Origin: Paraliobacillus salinarum
Lineage (GTDB): Bacteria; Bacillota; Bacilli; Bacillales; Amphibacillaceae
Assembly: GCF_014083865.1 (NCBI RefSeq)
Contig: NZ_JACEFA010000004.1
Location: 178,553 to 242,552, forward strand
Reading direction: 5' to 3'
DNA length: 64,000 nucleotides
In this document: one piece after another, positions 47,236-56,547 of the stretch
Position numbering within the stretch: the first letter of the stretch is position 1
Layout of the letters: the number at the start of each line of letters is the position of its first letter
Notes under the pieces: model-generated
What the model saw: the letters and a program-made list of their open reading frames with translations, nothing else
The model's database searches: none
What the model was told of the DNA's origin: nothing
Made by a program: the position numbers and the translations under genes

Positions 47236-48606
47236 TTGTATCATGCACATACACTAAAAGAAAAAATTCGTTTGTTCTTAACTATTGTCTGGCCAATTAT
47301 GGTCACACAAATTAGTTTATCTGCCATGAACCTTGTCGATACCATGATGGCTGGTCGCGTGGGAACGGATGACTTAGCAGGAGTTGCAATTGGTTCGAGT
47401 CTTTGGGCTCCAATATTTACAGGGATGAATGGAATTATGTTGGCCATTACCCCTATTATTGCGCAAATGCTTGGAGCAAATGAACGTCACAAAATTCATT
47501 ACACGGTTAATCAGGCGTTATATCTTGCTGTTTTAATCGGTGGGAGTATTATCCTGTTAGGTTCTATTGCATTAGATCCAATTTTAACTTTTATGGATCT
47601 AGAACCAAGTGTTCAACATATTGCTTTTCATTATTTGATTGGACTTTCTATAGGTATTATCCCGTTATTTCTATCAAATGTGATTCGTAATTTCTTTGAT
47701 GCACAAGGGTATACACGGATTACTATGTTCATTACTATCTTAGCTGTTCCTTTTAATGTTTTGTTAAACTATAGCTTGATTTTCGGAAATTTTGGCTTAC
47801 CTAAGTTAGGAGGAATTGGTGCAGGATACGCGACCGGGATTACCTTCTGGATTATTTTTATTACTGGTATGATCATGACATTCAAGGTGAGGTTAGTTAG
47901 AGAGTACAAGCTTTTTGTTAAATGGGTAAAACCATCTATTCTCGCTTGGAAAGAACAATTATCAATTGGCGTTCCAATGGGGTTATCTATCTTTTTTGAA
48001 GCAAGTATATTCTCAGTTGTCACACTACTTATAGGAATAATGTTTTCAACCAATGTAATTGCCGCAAATCAAATAGTTATTAGCTTTACTACCCTATTAT
48101 TCATGATTCCATTAAGTATATCGATGGCAATAACGATTGTGGTTGGCTATTCCATTGGCGGAAAGCAGTTAGATGCTGCAAAACAATACTCTTTTATTGG
48201 AGTATTTAGTGCGATTGGATTTTTATCAATAGGGTCTATCATCATGATATTATTTAAGGAGCAAATCGCGTACTTTTATACCACGGACCCTGCTGTTGTT
48301 CAGATTGCAGCACAGTTATTTATGATAGCTATCTTATACCAACTTTCTGATGCTGCTCAAGCAAGTCTTCAAGGAGTGCTGCGTGGTTATAAAGATGTAA
48401 AGTTACCTTTCTATATTGCGTTTGTTTCTTATTGGATCATTGGTATCCCTACCGGATTCATTCTTGCAGCATATACCACTCTCGGCCCTGCAGGTTTTTG
48501 GGTTGGTATTTCTTTAGGTTTAACAGGAGCAGCAATTGGATTCTTTATTCGATTAAGAATTGTATATCGAAGAGCGCGGGCAAAAGTAATAGAAGCTGGA
48601 GCATAA
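47236..48606 (+). CDS. MATE-family multidrug/sodium antiporter
   Basis: A 456-residue exporter with twelve predicted helices. The MATE signature is visible in the opening (IVWPIMVTQISLSAMNLVDTMMAGRVGTDDLAGVAIG) and its second-half counterpart (SILAWKEQLSIGVPMGLSIFFEAS). Members use Na+ or H+ gradients to expel cationic drugs and dyes. Start choice: a TTG at 47236 follows GGGGGGG at six bases; there is no ATG near. Paired with the TetR-type regulator upstream and closed by a strong terminator. Confidence 0.93.
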   Translation: MYHAHTLKEKIRLFLTIVWPIMVTQISLSAMNLVDTMMAGRVGTDDLAGVAIGSSLWAPIFTGMNGIMLAITPIIAQMLGANERHKIHYTVNQALYLAVLIGGSIILLGSIALDPILTFMDLEPSVQHIAFHYLIGLSIGIIPLFLSNVIRNFFDAQGYTRITMFITILAVPFNVLLNYSLIFGNFGLPKLGGIGAGYATGITFWIIFITGMIMTFKVRLVREYKLFVKWVKPSILAWKEQLSIGVPMGLSIFFEASIFSVVTLLIGIMFSTNVIAANQIVISFTTLLFMIPLSISMAITIVVGYSIGGKQLDAAKQYSFIGVFSAIGFLSIGSIIMILFKEQIAYFYTTDPAVVQIAAQLFMIAILYQLSDAAQASLQGVLRGYKDVKLPFYIAFVSYWIIGIPTGFILAAYTTLGPAGFWVGISLGLTGAAIGFFIRLRIVYRRARAKVIEAGA

Positions 48607-48627
48607 GCTATTTAATTAATGTAGTAA

Positions 48628-48669
48628 AAACCGTCAGGAAGCGACTGTATCACCGCTTCCTGACGGTTT
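48628..48669. terminator. Bidirectional terminator between MATE and small-protein genes
   Basis: AAACCGTCAGGAAGCG and CGCTTCCTGACGGTTT form a perfect 16-base stem. It serves the exporter on the plus strand and the small gene on the minus strand, whose stop codon touches it. Confidence 0.92.
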
Positions 48670-48793
48670 AATTGTTACTATCTTTTTTTGCTTCTTCTGC
48701 TAATTCCTCAAATGATTTCACCTTACCATGAGGATCTTGTGATTGTTTTCTATTGTTCCATTCACGTTCTCTACGGCTTTTTGATTTAGACAT
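48668..48793 (-). CDS. Small basic protein, 41 aa (DUF6254-like)
   Basis: The protein begins MSKSKSRREREWNNRKQSQD and continues PHGKVKSFEELAEEAKK. The REREW...RKQ..NPHGKVKSFEELAEEA pattern resembles the short DUF6254 proteins of spore-forming Bacillaceae (recalled, not searched). AAGGAG lies ten bases before the ATG. It has no hydrophobic segment, and its function is unknown. It sits 16 bases downstream of another small basic protein gene on the same strand. Confidence 0.65.
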   Translation of the reverse strand: MSKSKSRREREWNNRKQSQDPHGKVKSFEELAEEAKKDSNN

Positions 48794-48809
48794 AAGCGTT
48801 TTTCTCCTT

Positions 48810-48986
48810 CTAACTAGTTGGCTTATTTTTATTTTTAGACATTCTTATTTGTTTCGCTTTTTCCTTATGAGCACGATTTGCTGCTGCACTTCCTAATTCC
48901 TCAGAGAATTCCGAATCGGTTTTACTGGAATCAAAACCTTGTTTGTTTTTTTGTTGTGGATCATTTTTCTTTGTCCGCTTCGCCAT
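48810..48986 (-). CDS. Small basic hydrophilic protein, possibly YfhD-like
   Basis: A 58-residue, Lys/Asn/Gln-rich protein (MAKRTKKNDPQQKNKQGFDS, then DSEFSEELGSAAANRAHKE). The EFSEEL followed by alternating Ala/Arg/Lys recalls YfhD and minor spore proteins, but the match is weak. Start choice: AAGGAG lies eight bases before the ATG at 48986; a GTG three codons earlier overlaps the site. Possibly co-transcribed with the 41-residue gene. Confidence 0.6.
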   Translation of the reverse strand: MAKRTKKNDPQQKNKQGFDSSKTDSEFSEELGSAAANRAHKEKAKQIRMSKNKNKPTS

Positions 48987-49075
48987 TATCTTCACTCCTT
49001 TTATGTTTTTAGTATGTGAAATGAGGAAGTAAATATTCGTGTAAGTGTTGGATAAGGAATAAAAATCAATTTAAA

Positions 49076-49102
49076 AAGAAGACCCAATATTTGAGTCTTC
49101 TT
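49076..49102 (-). terminator. Terminator of serA
   Basis: AAGAAGAC pairs with GTCTTCTT around an 11-base loop, just past the serA stop, with T on the minus strand. Confidence 0.75.
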
Positions 49103-49110
49103 GATTCAAT

Positions 49111-50697
49111 CTATATTTCCATAGCTGTCACGTCATAAATATCTGCTAGTTTTGTTAAACCTTCTACATCAGCATCTGTAACAGTTTTATCAACCGTCAA
49201 TAGCATAATCGCATCTCCACCTACATCTGCTCGCCCAACTTGCATCGTAGCGATGTTTATTCCTTCTTCAGCTAAGATGCTACCAACTCTTCCAATTGCA
49301 CCTGGCAAGTCTTTATGATGAATAAATAGTACATGGCCTTCAGGAGCTAAATCAACACTATAATTGTCGACCTTGACGATACGTGCTCCTAACCCATTTA
49401 GAAGTGTACCTGCAACGGTATGCTTATTTGTTTTTGTCTTTACTTCTACTGTAATTAAGTTGGTAAAGCCTTGTGTCGAACTTGTTTTTTGTTCATGTAT
49501 CACAATACCCCGTTGTTCTGCTAAGAATGCCGCGTTTACATCATTAATGTGATCACCAAAGTGGCGTTCTAGCAACCCTTTAATTGTATTTCTTGTTAAT
49601 GGTGCTACTTCCATCTCATATAAAACACCGGCATAATAAATGGTTATTTCTTCGATCACTTCTTTTGTTACATTCGTTAAAAATAGCCCTAGCTTTTCTG
49701 CTAAATTAAAATATGGTTCAATTTTCTTCATCAACTCTTTTGGAACTGATGGTAGATTAACCGGATTTTTGACTGATTCGCCTGTTAAAAACCGAACTAC
49801 ATCATGGCTCACATCAATCGCTACATTTTCTTGTGCTTCTACCGTGCTTGCACCTAAATGTGGTGTAGCAATTACTTCAGCTAATTCAAGTAACTTATGA
49901 TCTGTTGCTGGTTCTTCCTCAAATACATCTAAGGCAGCTCCTGCGACTTTTCCAGATACAATCGCATCATAAAGTGCGTCTTCTTCAATAATTCCACCAC
50001 GTGCACAGTTAATGATTTGAACCCCGTCTTTCATTTTTTTAAATGCTTCAGCATCGATTAAATGTTTTGTCTCTTTTAATAACGGTGTGTGTAAGGTAAT
50101 AAAATCTGCTGAACGAATTACTTCTTCAACTGTTCCATGTGAAACACCCAATCGTTCTGCCTTCTCTTCAGTAAAGAACGGATCATAGGCAATTACCTTC
50201 ATGCGTTGTCCTTTTGCTCGCATGGCAACCTCTCTACCAATGCGCCCCATTCCAATTACACCTAACGTTTTTCCTTTTAGTTCAACACCTACGTGTGATT
50301 TCCTATCCCACTTCTTCTGTAATAATGCATGATAAGCTTGAGGAATTTTTCTAGCAAGAGACATTAACATCGCCATCGCATGTTCTGCAGCTGAATTCGT
50401 ATTACCATCTGGCGCATTAACGACAATAACACCATGTTCTGTTGCTGCTTCTAGATCAATATTATCGACACCTACACCAGCACGACCAATAATCTTTAAG
50501 TTTTTTGCTTTTTCTATAATCTCTCTAGTCACTTTCGTTTGGCTTCGTACGAGCAAAGCATCATAATCAACAATTTTTTCTTTTAATTCATCAACGGTTA
50601 AGTCAGTCAACATGTCCACTTCTACTTCTTTTGCTTCTCGTAACGGAAAAATACCATCTTCACTTAACGGATCACTAATTAACACACGGTACGTCAT
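49111..50697 (-). CDS. serA: D-3-phosphoglycerate dehydrogenase
   Basis: A 528-residue NAD-dependent enzyme, first step of serine synthesis. It has an N-terminal substrate domain, a Rossmann domain with [13 protein letters not shown], and the catalytic Arg (NCARGG), Glu (FEEEPA) and His (TPHLGAST) that define the 2-hydroxyacid dehydrogenases. An intervening ASB domain and a C-terminal ACT domain ([33 protein letters not shown]) follow. GGGGGAAATA precedes the ATG. A T-box leader with a probable Ser specifier controls it, which fits serine starvation induction. Confidence 0.97.
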   Translation of the reverse strand: MTYRVLISDPLSEDGIFPLREAKEVEVDMLTDLTVDELKEKIVDYDALLVRSQTKVTREIIEKAKNLKIIGRAGVGVDNIDLEAATEHGVIVVNAPDGNTNSAAEHAMAMLMSLARKIPQAYHALLQKKWDRKSHVGVELKGKTLGVIGMGRIGREVAMRAKGQRMKVIAYDPFFTEEKAERLGVSHGTVEEVIRSADFITLHTPLLKETKHLIDAEAFKKMKDGVQIINCARGGIIEEDALYDAIVSGKVAGAALDVFEEEPATDHKLLELAEVIATPHLGASTVEAQENVAIDVSHDVVRFLTGESVKNPVNLPSVPKELMKKIEPYFNLAEKLGLFLTNVTKEVIEEITIYYAGVLYEMEVAPLTRNTIKGLLERHFGDHINDVNAAFLAEQRGIVIHEQKTSSTQGFTNLITVEVKTKTNKHTVAGTLLNGLGARIVKVDNYSVDLAPEGHVLFIHHKDLPGAIGRVGSILAEEGINIATMQVGRADVGGDAIMLLTVDKTVTDADVEGLTKLADIYDVTAMEI

Positions 50698-50818
50698 TTT
50701 ATTTCCCCCTATTTGATTAATGGATTGGTTACATAGGTTCTTCTTCTATTTTACATGAATAGCTTACGAAAATACCGTCACACGCATCTCCTTTCTTCAT
50801 TTTATTAATATAAATAAA

Positions 50819-51060
50819 AAAACTTCCCACCCTCTACGTTTGCGTAAGGGGCGAAAAGTTGTAACATCCGCGGTACCACCCTGGTTTTGCTGTCAATAAA
50901 CAGCCTTTGTTGGATTATGCGTAACGTGCATCACGTGTAGATCTACTACTGTTCAATCTACCTACTCCGAAGTGCTATTTATTGTGCGATTCACTGGTTT
51001 TCACCACCCACCAGCTCTCTTAAGAATCGGCCTCAACAAACATGTCTTCTTCTACGTATT
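50819..51060 (-). ncRNA. T-box leader of serA (probable Ser-responsive)
   Basis: On the minus strand the leader has a Stem I distal region (AGCTGGTGGGTGGTGAAAACC), the T-box CAGGGTGGTACCGCGG (50883-50868) and a terminator ending in GGGAAGTTTTTTTA (50860-50817). The T-box overlaps the competing antiterminator. The likely specifier follows GAAC and reads AGT (50950-50948), a serine codon; the exact register is inference. Uncharged tRNA-Ser would stabilise the antiterminator. Confidence 0.9.
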
Positions 51061-51091
51061 ATTATTCACAAATAATTTTGAATTTTCATTT

Positions 51092-51119
51092 ATAATAGCA
51101 CGAATAGAAATTATGTCAA
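51092..51119 (-). promoter_or_regulatory. serA leader promoter
   Basis: A perfect TTGACA (51119-51114) and TATTAT (51097-51092) with 16 bases between, on the minus strand, just upstream of the T-box leader. Confidence 0.7.
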
Positions 51120-51153
51120 CAGATTTTATACAAGTTTTTATATGAAGGCGCGT

Positions 51154-51480
51154 TCATTTACCTATATGTCTTTCATAAGTCAAATAAGAGTAAAATCTAT
51201 AGCTAATTGGTATTAACGTAATAAAAGATATCCATTTAGATGAAGGTTCAGCAATTACTGCCCATGCAATTCCTATTAAAATGGATAAAACAAAAAATAA
51301 ATTACTTGTAAAGCCGTTTAAAGGTTGGTTGTCTAAAAAGAGCGTATAGCCAGTCTTCAAATCTTTTGCATAACAAGCTTCATGATATGGAACAACTATA
51401 AATAAATACGTTGTTGTAACCAGATCGTCACGTTCTTTTATGATCTTCTCACATTTATCACAGTAAATAGTTTTTGACAG
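51154..51480 (-). CDS. Small zinc-ribbon-like membrane protein, unknown
   Basis: I do not recognise this protein. About 108 residues: an N-terminal CDKCEK plus a later HEACYAK could bind a metal, followed by two membrane helices (FTSNLFFVLSILIGIAWAV and WISFITLIPISYRFYSY). Start is uncertain: the only good ribosome-binding site, AAAGAGGTG, is six bases before a CTG (51480); the frame also contains a TTG at 51504 and a GTG within the site. It lies between the T-box promoter of serA and a 400-base gap. Confidence 0.5.
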   Translation of the reverse strand: MSKTIYCDKCEKIIKERDDLVTTTYLFIVVPYHEACYAKDLKTGYTLFLDNQPLNGFTSNLFFVLSILIGIAWAVIAEPSSKWISFITLIPISYRFYSYLTYERHIGK

Positions 51481-51739
51481 AATAATCACCTCTTTGTAAA
51501 GCAATATCTATTCGATTTTATTCTCTTAATACAATTATTATAATGCATAGTTCTAAAAATTGTTGTTATCTGATCATAAAAATTACTTTCTTTGCCCCAA
51601 TTAACATGTCTTTATCACCTATAAATAGTTTTATAGATATATTCAGCTTTTTTATTCATTTTCTTGATAAATTAATTGTATGCTTACTGTGTAGTCATTT
51701 CTGGTCTATAATTGCATTCCTTTTTATATTTCATATAGG

Positions 51740-51778
51740 AAAACAGGGAACAATTTTTTAAAAATTGTTCCCTGTTTT
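51740..51778. terminator. Perfect 19-base palindromic terminator
   Basis: AAAACAGGGAACAATTTTT and its exact complement are separated by a single base, flanked by T on both strands. No convincing gene leads into it from either side: the 51481-51883 gap is otherwise AT-rich with only very short frames. Confidence 0.75.
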
Positions 51779-51843
51779 GTTTGTCATTCTATTATTTAAA
51801 TTAAAAAGATATATGTATTTAAGATCAGGTATAAACAGTAAAA

Positions 51844-51873
51844 AAGACACGATAAGTTCTCTTATCGTGTCTT
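51844..51873 (-). terminator. Terminator of the rpsF-ssb-rpsR operon
   Basis: AAGACACGATAAG pairs perfectly with CTTATCGTGTCTT around a 4-base loop; a T-run follows on the minus strand. Confidence 0.92.
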
Positions 51874-51883
51874 CATTTAACAA

Positions 51884-52132
<249 letters not shown>

Positions 52133-52139
52133 TTAAACA

Positions 52140-52628
52140 TTAGAATGGTAAATCATCATCTGATATATCAATTGGTTCTCCATTATTTTCAAATGGATTC
52201 TTTTCATTCGATTGATTGTTATTTTGATTAAACGATTGGTTTTGGTTGTAGTCAGGTTCATATCCTGCTGATCCTTGTCCACCTTTAGATGAACTAGGCC
52301 CACCTCCACCTTTCGATTCAAGAAACTGTACAGAGTCTGCAACAATTTCTGTTACATAGACACGCTTTCCATCTTGACCTTCGAAATTTCTCGTTTGAAC
52401 ACGACCGTCTACTCCTACTAGGCTCCCTTTATTCATAAAGTTTGCTAAGTTTTCAGCAGGTCGTCTCCATACGACACAGTTAATAAAATCTGCTTCTCGT
52501 TCGCCTTGTTGATTGGAAAATGGTCGATTAACGGCTAAGGTGAAATTAGCTACTGCAACACCATTTGCAGTATAGCGTAAGTCTGGATCCTTCGTTAACC
52601 TGCCGACGAGTACGACACGATTTAACAT
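52140..52628 (-). CDS. ssb: Single-stranded DNA-binding protein
   Basis: A 162-residue SSB: OB fold ([39 protein letters not shown]), a Gly/Gln/Asn-rich linker, and the acidic tip DISDDDLPF that recruits replication and repair partners. Between rpsF and rpsR as in most Firmicutes. Confidence 0.98.
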   Translation of the reverse strand: MLNRVVLVGRLTKDPDLRYTANGVAVANFTLAVNRPFSNQQGEREADFINCVVWRRPAENLANFMNKGSLVGVDGRVQTRNFEGQDGKRVYVTEIVADSVQFLESKGGGGPSSSKGGQGSAGYEPDYNQNQSFNQNNNQSNEKNPFENNGEPIDISDDDLPF

Positions 52629-52640
52629 GAGAATCCCTCC

Positions 52641-52931
52641 TTATTTGTCGTCTTGACGAATTGCCATATGACGAATAATATCGTCAGAGAACTTCGCTAA
52701 ACGATCAAATTCATTAATTGCTTTTTCATCGCCTTTGAAATTAATCAATACATAGTAACCATCACGAAAATCATTGATTTCATAAGCAAGACGCTTCTTG
52801 CCTTTTTCTTCAACTTTTTCAATTTCCGCACCATTGTCAGTAAGGATACTGTTAAAACGCTCAATCAATGCTGTTTGCGCTTCTTCCTCAATGTTTGGGC
52901 GGATGATGTACATGATTTCATAGTTATTCAT
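52641..52931 (-). CDS. rpsF: 30S ribosomal protein S6
   Basis: A 96-residue S6 ([40 protein letters not shown], near-end DIIRHMAIR). First gene of the rpsF-ssb-rpsR operon, with an AAAGGAGGTG site and an upstream leader resembling the S6:S18-binding RNA. Confidence 0.98.
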   Translation of the reverse strand: MNNYEIMYIIRPNIEEEAQTALIERFNSILTDNGAEIEKVEEKGKKRLAYEINDFRDGYYVLINFKGDEKAINEFDRLAKFSDDIIRHMAIRQDDK

Positions 52932-52944
52932 CCGTTTGCACCTC

Positions 52945-53000
52945 CTTTTGGTCTTAGCGGCCTACTCCTATTCAGAATAAGCAAGGAGTAATAATTGTTC
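52945..53000 (-). ncRNA. Candidate S6:S18-binding rpsF leader
   Basis: In the rpsF 5' region the minus strand reads TTACTCCTTGCTTATTCTGA followed by ATAGGAGTAGGCCGCTAAGACC, a stem (TACTCC/GGAGTA) with a GCCGC segment at its base. Bacterial rpsF leaders that bind S6:S18 expose a CCG element in such a stem; the match is by memory. Confidence 0.5.
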
Positions 53001-53101
53001 ATTACTCACAATCAAGTATTATACCAAACTTTGTTGAATAACGCAAGATTCAATTCCTTACTTATTATAAAAATCAGGTTTACATTTATACTGATCCAGG
53101 C

Positions 53102-54202
53102 TTACACATTAAAACGGAAATGCATGACATCGCCGTCTTTCACCAAATACTCTTTTCCTTCTAATCGAACGTTCCCCTTTTCCTTGGCGCCACTCATTGA
53201 ACCGGCTTCTACTAGGTCGTCATATGATACAGTTTCTGCTCGAATAAAACCTCTCTCAAAATCAGTGTGAATAATCCCTGCAGCTTGGGGCGCTTTTATC
53301 CCCTTCGTAAATGTCCATGCTCGAACTTCTTGCTCACCAGCAGTAAAGTAAGTAGCTAGTCCAAGTAATTGATACGTAGCTTTTATTAATTGATCTAAAC
53401 CAGATTCTGCTATACCTAACTCTTCAAGGAACTCTGTTTTCTCTTCTCCTTCAAGCTCTGCAATTTCTGACTCTACTTTTGCACTAATAACAATGACTTC
53501 CGCCTCTTCCTTTGCTGCAAAGTCACGAACTTTTTGGACATTGGGGTTATTATCTGCTTCAAGCAACTCATCTTCACCAACGTTCGCCACGTACAAAACA
53601 GGTTTACTTGTTAATAAATGTAGTCCTTTTACTAGCTTCTGTTGATCTGTGGTGAACGAAACTGAGCGTGCTGGCATCTCATTTTCAAAAGCATCTTTCA
53701 ATTTAGCTAATACATCAAACTCTGCAACTGCTTCTTTATCTTTTTGTCTAGCCATTTTTTCTACACGTTGCATACGCTTAGTAACTGTTTCTAGATCTGC
53801 TAGTATTAGCTCTAAATTGATTGTTTCAATATCATCAATTGGGTCTACTGCTCCTGAAACATGTGTAATATTCTCATCTTGAAAACATCTAACAACATGA
53901 CATATTGCATCCACTTGACGAATATGAGATAAAAATTGGTTTCCTAAACCTTCACCCTTACTAGCACCCTTTACAATCCCAGCAATATCAGTAAATTCGA
54001 AGGCTGTTGGTACTGTCTTTTTAGGTTTGACTAATTCAGTTAGTTTTCCTAAACGTGCATCAGGTACTTCTACAATACCCACGTTTGGATCTATTGTACA
54101 AAACGGATAGTTAGCTGATTCTGCCCCAGCTTGCGTAATTGCGTTAAACAATGTTGATTTTCCAACGTTGGGCAAACCAACGATTCCTGCTGTTAATGCC
54201 AT
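53102..54202 (-). CDS. ychF: Redox-regulated ATPase YchF (Obg family)
   Basis: A 366-residue P-loop protein that binds ATP rather than GTP. Walker A is GLPNVGKSTLFNAIT, the switch region FTDIAGIVKGASKGEGLGNQFL carries the YchF signature, and the altered G4 is NVGE (as opposed to NKxD). A coiled insert and a C-terminal TGS domain (VRAWTFTKGIKAPQAAGIIHTDFERGFI) follow. Ribosome-associated. Start choice: AAGGAGTGG precedes the ATG at 54202; the earlier in-frame ATG lies on the site. Confidence 0.97.
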   Translation of the reverse strand: MALTAGIVGLPNVGKSTLFNAITQAGAESANYPFCTIDPNVGIVEVPDARLGKLTELVKPKKTVPTAFEFTDIAGIVKGASKGEGLGNQFLSHIRQVDAICHVVRCFQDENITHVSGAVDPIDDIETINLELILADLETVTKRMQRVEKMARQKDKEAVAEFDVLAKLKDAFENEMPARSVSFTTDQQKLVKGLHLLTSKPVLYVANVGEDELLEADNNPNVQKVRDFAAKEEAEVIVISAKVESEIAELEGEEKTEFLEELGIAESGLDQLIKATYQLLGLATYFTAGEQEVRAWTFTKGIKAPQAAGIIHTDFERGFIRAETVSYDDLVEAGSMSGAKEKGNVRLEGKEYLVKDGDVMHFRFNV

Positions 54203-54396
54203 AAAAACTTCCACTCCTTAAGGATATACCGCTCATATGAACGTTTCAGTCATTCTAATTATAGGGATAGATATTTCGTTTGACAAGTTAATAAATCATT
54301 AAACTAACTATGTTTCATTTGTATAACTCTATCTTTTCCCTAACGATATTTCTACTTTATTCACTCAATGAATAGCTAAACATTAAAATTAACAAA

Positions 54397-54412
54397 AGTT
54401 TCACGTGAAACA
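54397..54412. other. parS site 1
   Basis: AGTTTCACGTGAAACA matches the B. subtilis parS consensus TGTTNCACGTGAAACA at 15 of 16 positions. Located between the yyzM-like gene and ychF. Spo0J (ParB) loading site. Confidence 0.85.
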
Positions 54413-54421
54413 ACCCTCAAG

Positions 54422-54622
54422 CTAATCCTCTTGTTCAGCTTTCACTAATATTTTTTTCATTTTTGTTTCAAATTTTCTTCGTGGAATTAGTACACTGTGG
54501 TCACAGCCTTCACATTTTATTCGAATGTCCATCCCCATACGAATAATTTTCCATCTGTTTTCTCCACACGGATGTGCTTTTTTCATCTGAACAATATCAT
54601 TCAGTCCATAATCTTTAGCCAA
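54422..54622 (-). CDS. yyzM: DUF951 protein (YyzM)
   Basis: A 66-residue protein of the DUF951 family (DIVQMKKAHPCGENRWKIIRMGMDIRIKCEGCDHSVLIPRRKFE). The spacing CG...CEGCDHSV suggests a small zinc or nucleic-acid-binding fold. Function unknown; consistently located next to ychF in Bacillus and relatives. Confidence 0.9.
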   Translation of the reverse strand: MAKDYGLNDIVQMKKAHPCGENRWKIIRMGMDIRIKCEGCDHSVLIPRRKFETKMKKILVKAEQED

Positions 54623-54692
54623 CCTGCTTCCCTCCTAGCAACGACGCACAATAATATACATTTAATATAGTACCATTTTATCACGTTCGCAA

Positions 54693-55706
54693 TCATTTGT
54701 ATCGATTTAAGAACGGATATAATAATAAACTAGATAAGATATATAAGTTCAGTAAACCATAAAGTGGATATAAGTATTCAATTAAGGTAGCAAAGCCAAA
54801 AGTAGTTAATGGCAACATACAAACAACTAAAACGAGAGCTATTAACCACATTGGCATTTGGGTGAATTCTTTTGCTCTTGATACTAGACCTAGTGTTCCT
54901 GATACTGCTGTAGTAAAAATTGCGAACCATAATAAAATAGAAATAAAGATAAACATCGTGTAAGGATAATGCTTTAATATAGCGAATAAAGGTATTTCAT
55001 ATACTAGAATATCATTGGCTATTTGCACTAAGCTACTATTGTATAGAAATGAAACAGACCCTAAGATTACACCACTCCCTATACTGGAAAAAAGGGCTTC
55101 TTTTTTTGATTTGATTTGTGCACCAATGGCTCCAAGAACGGCAACTAACGGAAGAATATTTAATGCTGTGAATGGAAATGCAGCTACCCAATTGCTTTGT
55201 TCTTTTATATCTGCAAATATCATTAGGTCTTGTTTAATAATGAAAGATAGCAACACACCTACTAAACCTACAATTAGTAGTGGTAAAATAATGCTGTTTA
55301 ATGACAATACACCATCTATGTCCCAAATAAATACGATTACCACAGGGATAGCAATGAATATGATCCCCCACCAATAAGGCAAACGAAATGCCTCCATTGT
55401 TACACCACTTCCAGCTAACATTATCACAGTTGTAGTAAATAAATAAATTATGATCATCCCATCATATAAAGGAGCAAAGCGTTTTCCGACTAATTTTTTT
55501 AAGACGGGTAAATAATCATATGTTTTGTTTTCGTAACTGATTAACAAAATCGTATAGCAACATACAATGAATAGTAGTGAGAATATTAGAATAGCTAGTC
55601 CACTTTCCGGCCCGAAAAATTGCCACAGTTCCCTACCAGAAGCGTAGCCGGCGCCGATCATTGTTCCAATGATTAAAAAAATCCATCTCATACCCGATTT
55701 AAACAT
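54693..55706 (-). CDS. YkvI-family polytopic membrane protein
   Basis: A 337-residue protein with about ten helices. The opening IIGTMIGAGYASGRELWQFFG (unwound helix with GAGYASG) is the hallmark of the YkvI-like branch of the APC/LeuT-fold transporters. The substrate is unknown. Start choice: TTAGGAG is eight bases before the ATG at 55706; a GTG nine bases earlier overlaps the site. Divergent from yyaC with 87 bases between them, so the two promoters must lie close together. Confidence 0.85.
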   Translation of the reverse strand: MFKSGMRWIFLIIGTMIGAGYASGRELWQFFGPESGLAILIFSLLFIVCCYTILLISYENKTYDYLPVLKKLVGKRFAPLYDGMIIIYLFTTTVIMLAGSGVTMEAFRLPYWWGIIFIAIPVVIVFIWDIDGVLSLNSIILPLLIVGLVGVLLSFIIKQDLMIFADIKEQSNWVAAFPFTALNILPLVAVLGAIGAQIKSKKEALFSSIGSGVILGSVSFLYNSSLVQIANDILVYEIPLFAILKHYPYTMFIFISILLWFAIFTTAVSGTLGLVSRAKEFTQMPMWLIALVLVVCMLPLTTFGFATLIEYLYPLYGLLNLYILSSLLLYPFLNRYK

Positions 55707-55793
55707 TATTTTCACTCCTAATTTTTAATAAGAATGTATAGAACAATAAAAATGCTCGTATACTATTAAAAATATGCCTTTGGAGGAGAAGCT

Positions 55794-56393
55794 ATGAATC
55801 TAAAAGCTCCAAGTAATACAAAATTGGAGAAAAGATTTGATTATCAATCTGATTTTGTGAAAATAAAAGTAGCTGAATCAATTCACTCTTTGTTACCTAC
55901 CAACACAAAAGATTTTGTCATTGTATGTATTGGAACAGATCGATCAACTGGTGACGCTTTAGGACCGTTGACAGGAAGCTTGTTAAAGAAAAAAAAACAG
56001 CGGAATTTTTCTATATTTGGAACGCTTGAAAATCCTGTACATGCCAAAAATTTAAATGAAACATTAGCCAGTATTCACGAAGCGTTTAATAACCCATTTA
56101 TATTAGCTGTAGATGCTTGTTTAGGACAACCATCATCTGTTGGTTCTATCAATGTAGGTACTGGAGCATTAAAGCCCGGAGCTGCATTAAATAAAGATCT
56201 TCCACCTATTGGTGATCTATATCTAACTGGTATAGTTAATATTGGTGGTTATATGGATTATATGGTCTTACAAAGCACTAGACTTCACATTGTCATGTCT
56301 ATGGCTGAAATCATTGCAGATGCTTTGCACTATTTAGATATCTATCTCAACCACCCTACTACACAAACTCTTGAAAAAAGAATTAAAATCTAA
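55794..56393 (+). CDS. yyaC: Sporulation protein YyaC
   Basis: A 199-residue protein related to the spore germination protease fold. Recognised by CIGTDRSTGDALGPLTGS, the ENPVHAKNL segment and DACLGQPSSVGSINVGTGALKPGAA. It sits beside spo0J, as in B. subtilis, but is read divergently from most of the region. GGAGGAG precedes the ATG. It supports an endospore-forming host. Confidence 0.93.
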   Translation: MNLKAPSNTKLEKRFDYQSDFVKIKVAESIHSLLPTNTKDFVIVCIGTDRSTGDALGPLTGSLLKKKKQRNFSIFGTLENPVHAKNLNETLASIHEAFNNPFILAVDACLGQPSSVGSINVGTGALKPGAALNKDLPPIGDLYLTGIVNIGGYMDYMVLQSTRLHIVMSMAEIIADALHYLDIYLNHPTTQTLEKRIKI

Positions 56394-56478
56394 ATATGTA
56401 ATGTCTTTATAGATTCTTTCTACTAATTGACGGCAAATGTTATTAATAATAAAATCCATGGAATTCAAATTATGTTCA

Positions 56479-56494
56479 TGTTTCACGTGGAACA
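56479..56494. other. parS site 2
   Basis: TGTTTCACGTGGAACA, the palindromic ParB loading site with one change from the perfect repeat, in the yyaC-spo0J gap. Confidence 0.88.
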
Positions 56495-56516
56495 TAACAC
56501 ATTTGCACATAGGAAA

Positions 56517-56542
56517 AGCCCGGCAATATTGACTGCCAGGCT
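56517..56542 (-). terminator. Terminator of soj-spo0J
   Basis: AGCCCGGCA pairs with TGCCAGGCT with one mismatch, followed by TTTT on the minus strand. Confidence 0.8.
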
Positions 56543-56547
56543 TGCAT

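Noticed and set aside
51543..51761. 72-codon hydrophobic frame on the plus strand
   Set aside because: No ribosome-binding site, AT-driven composition rich in Ile/Phe/Leu, and it runs into a palindromic terminator.
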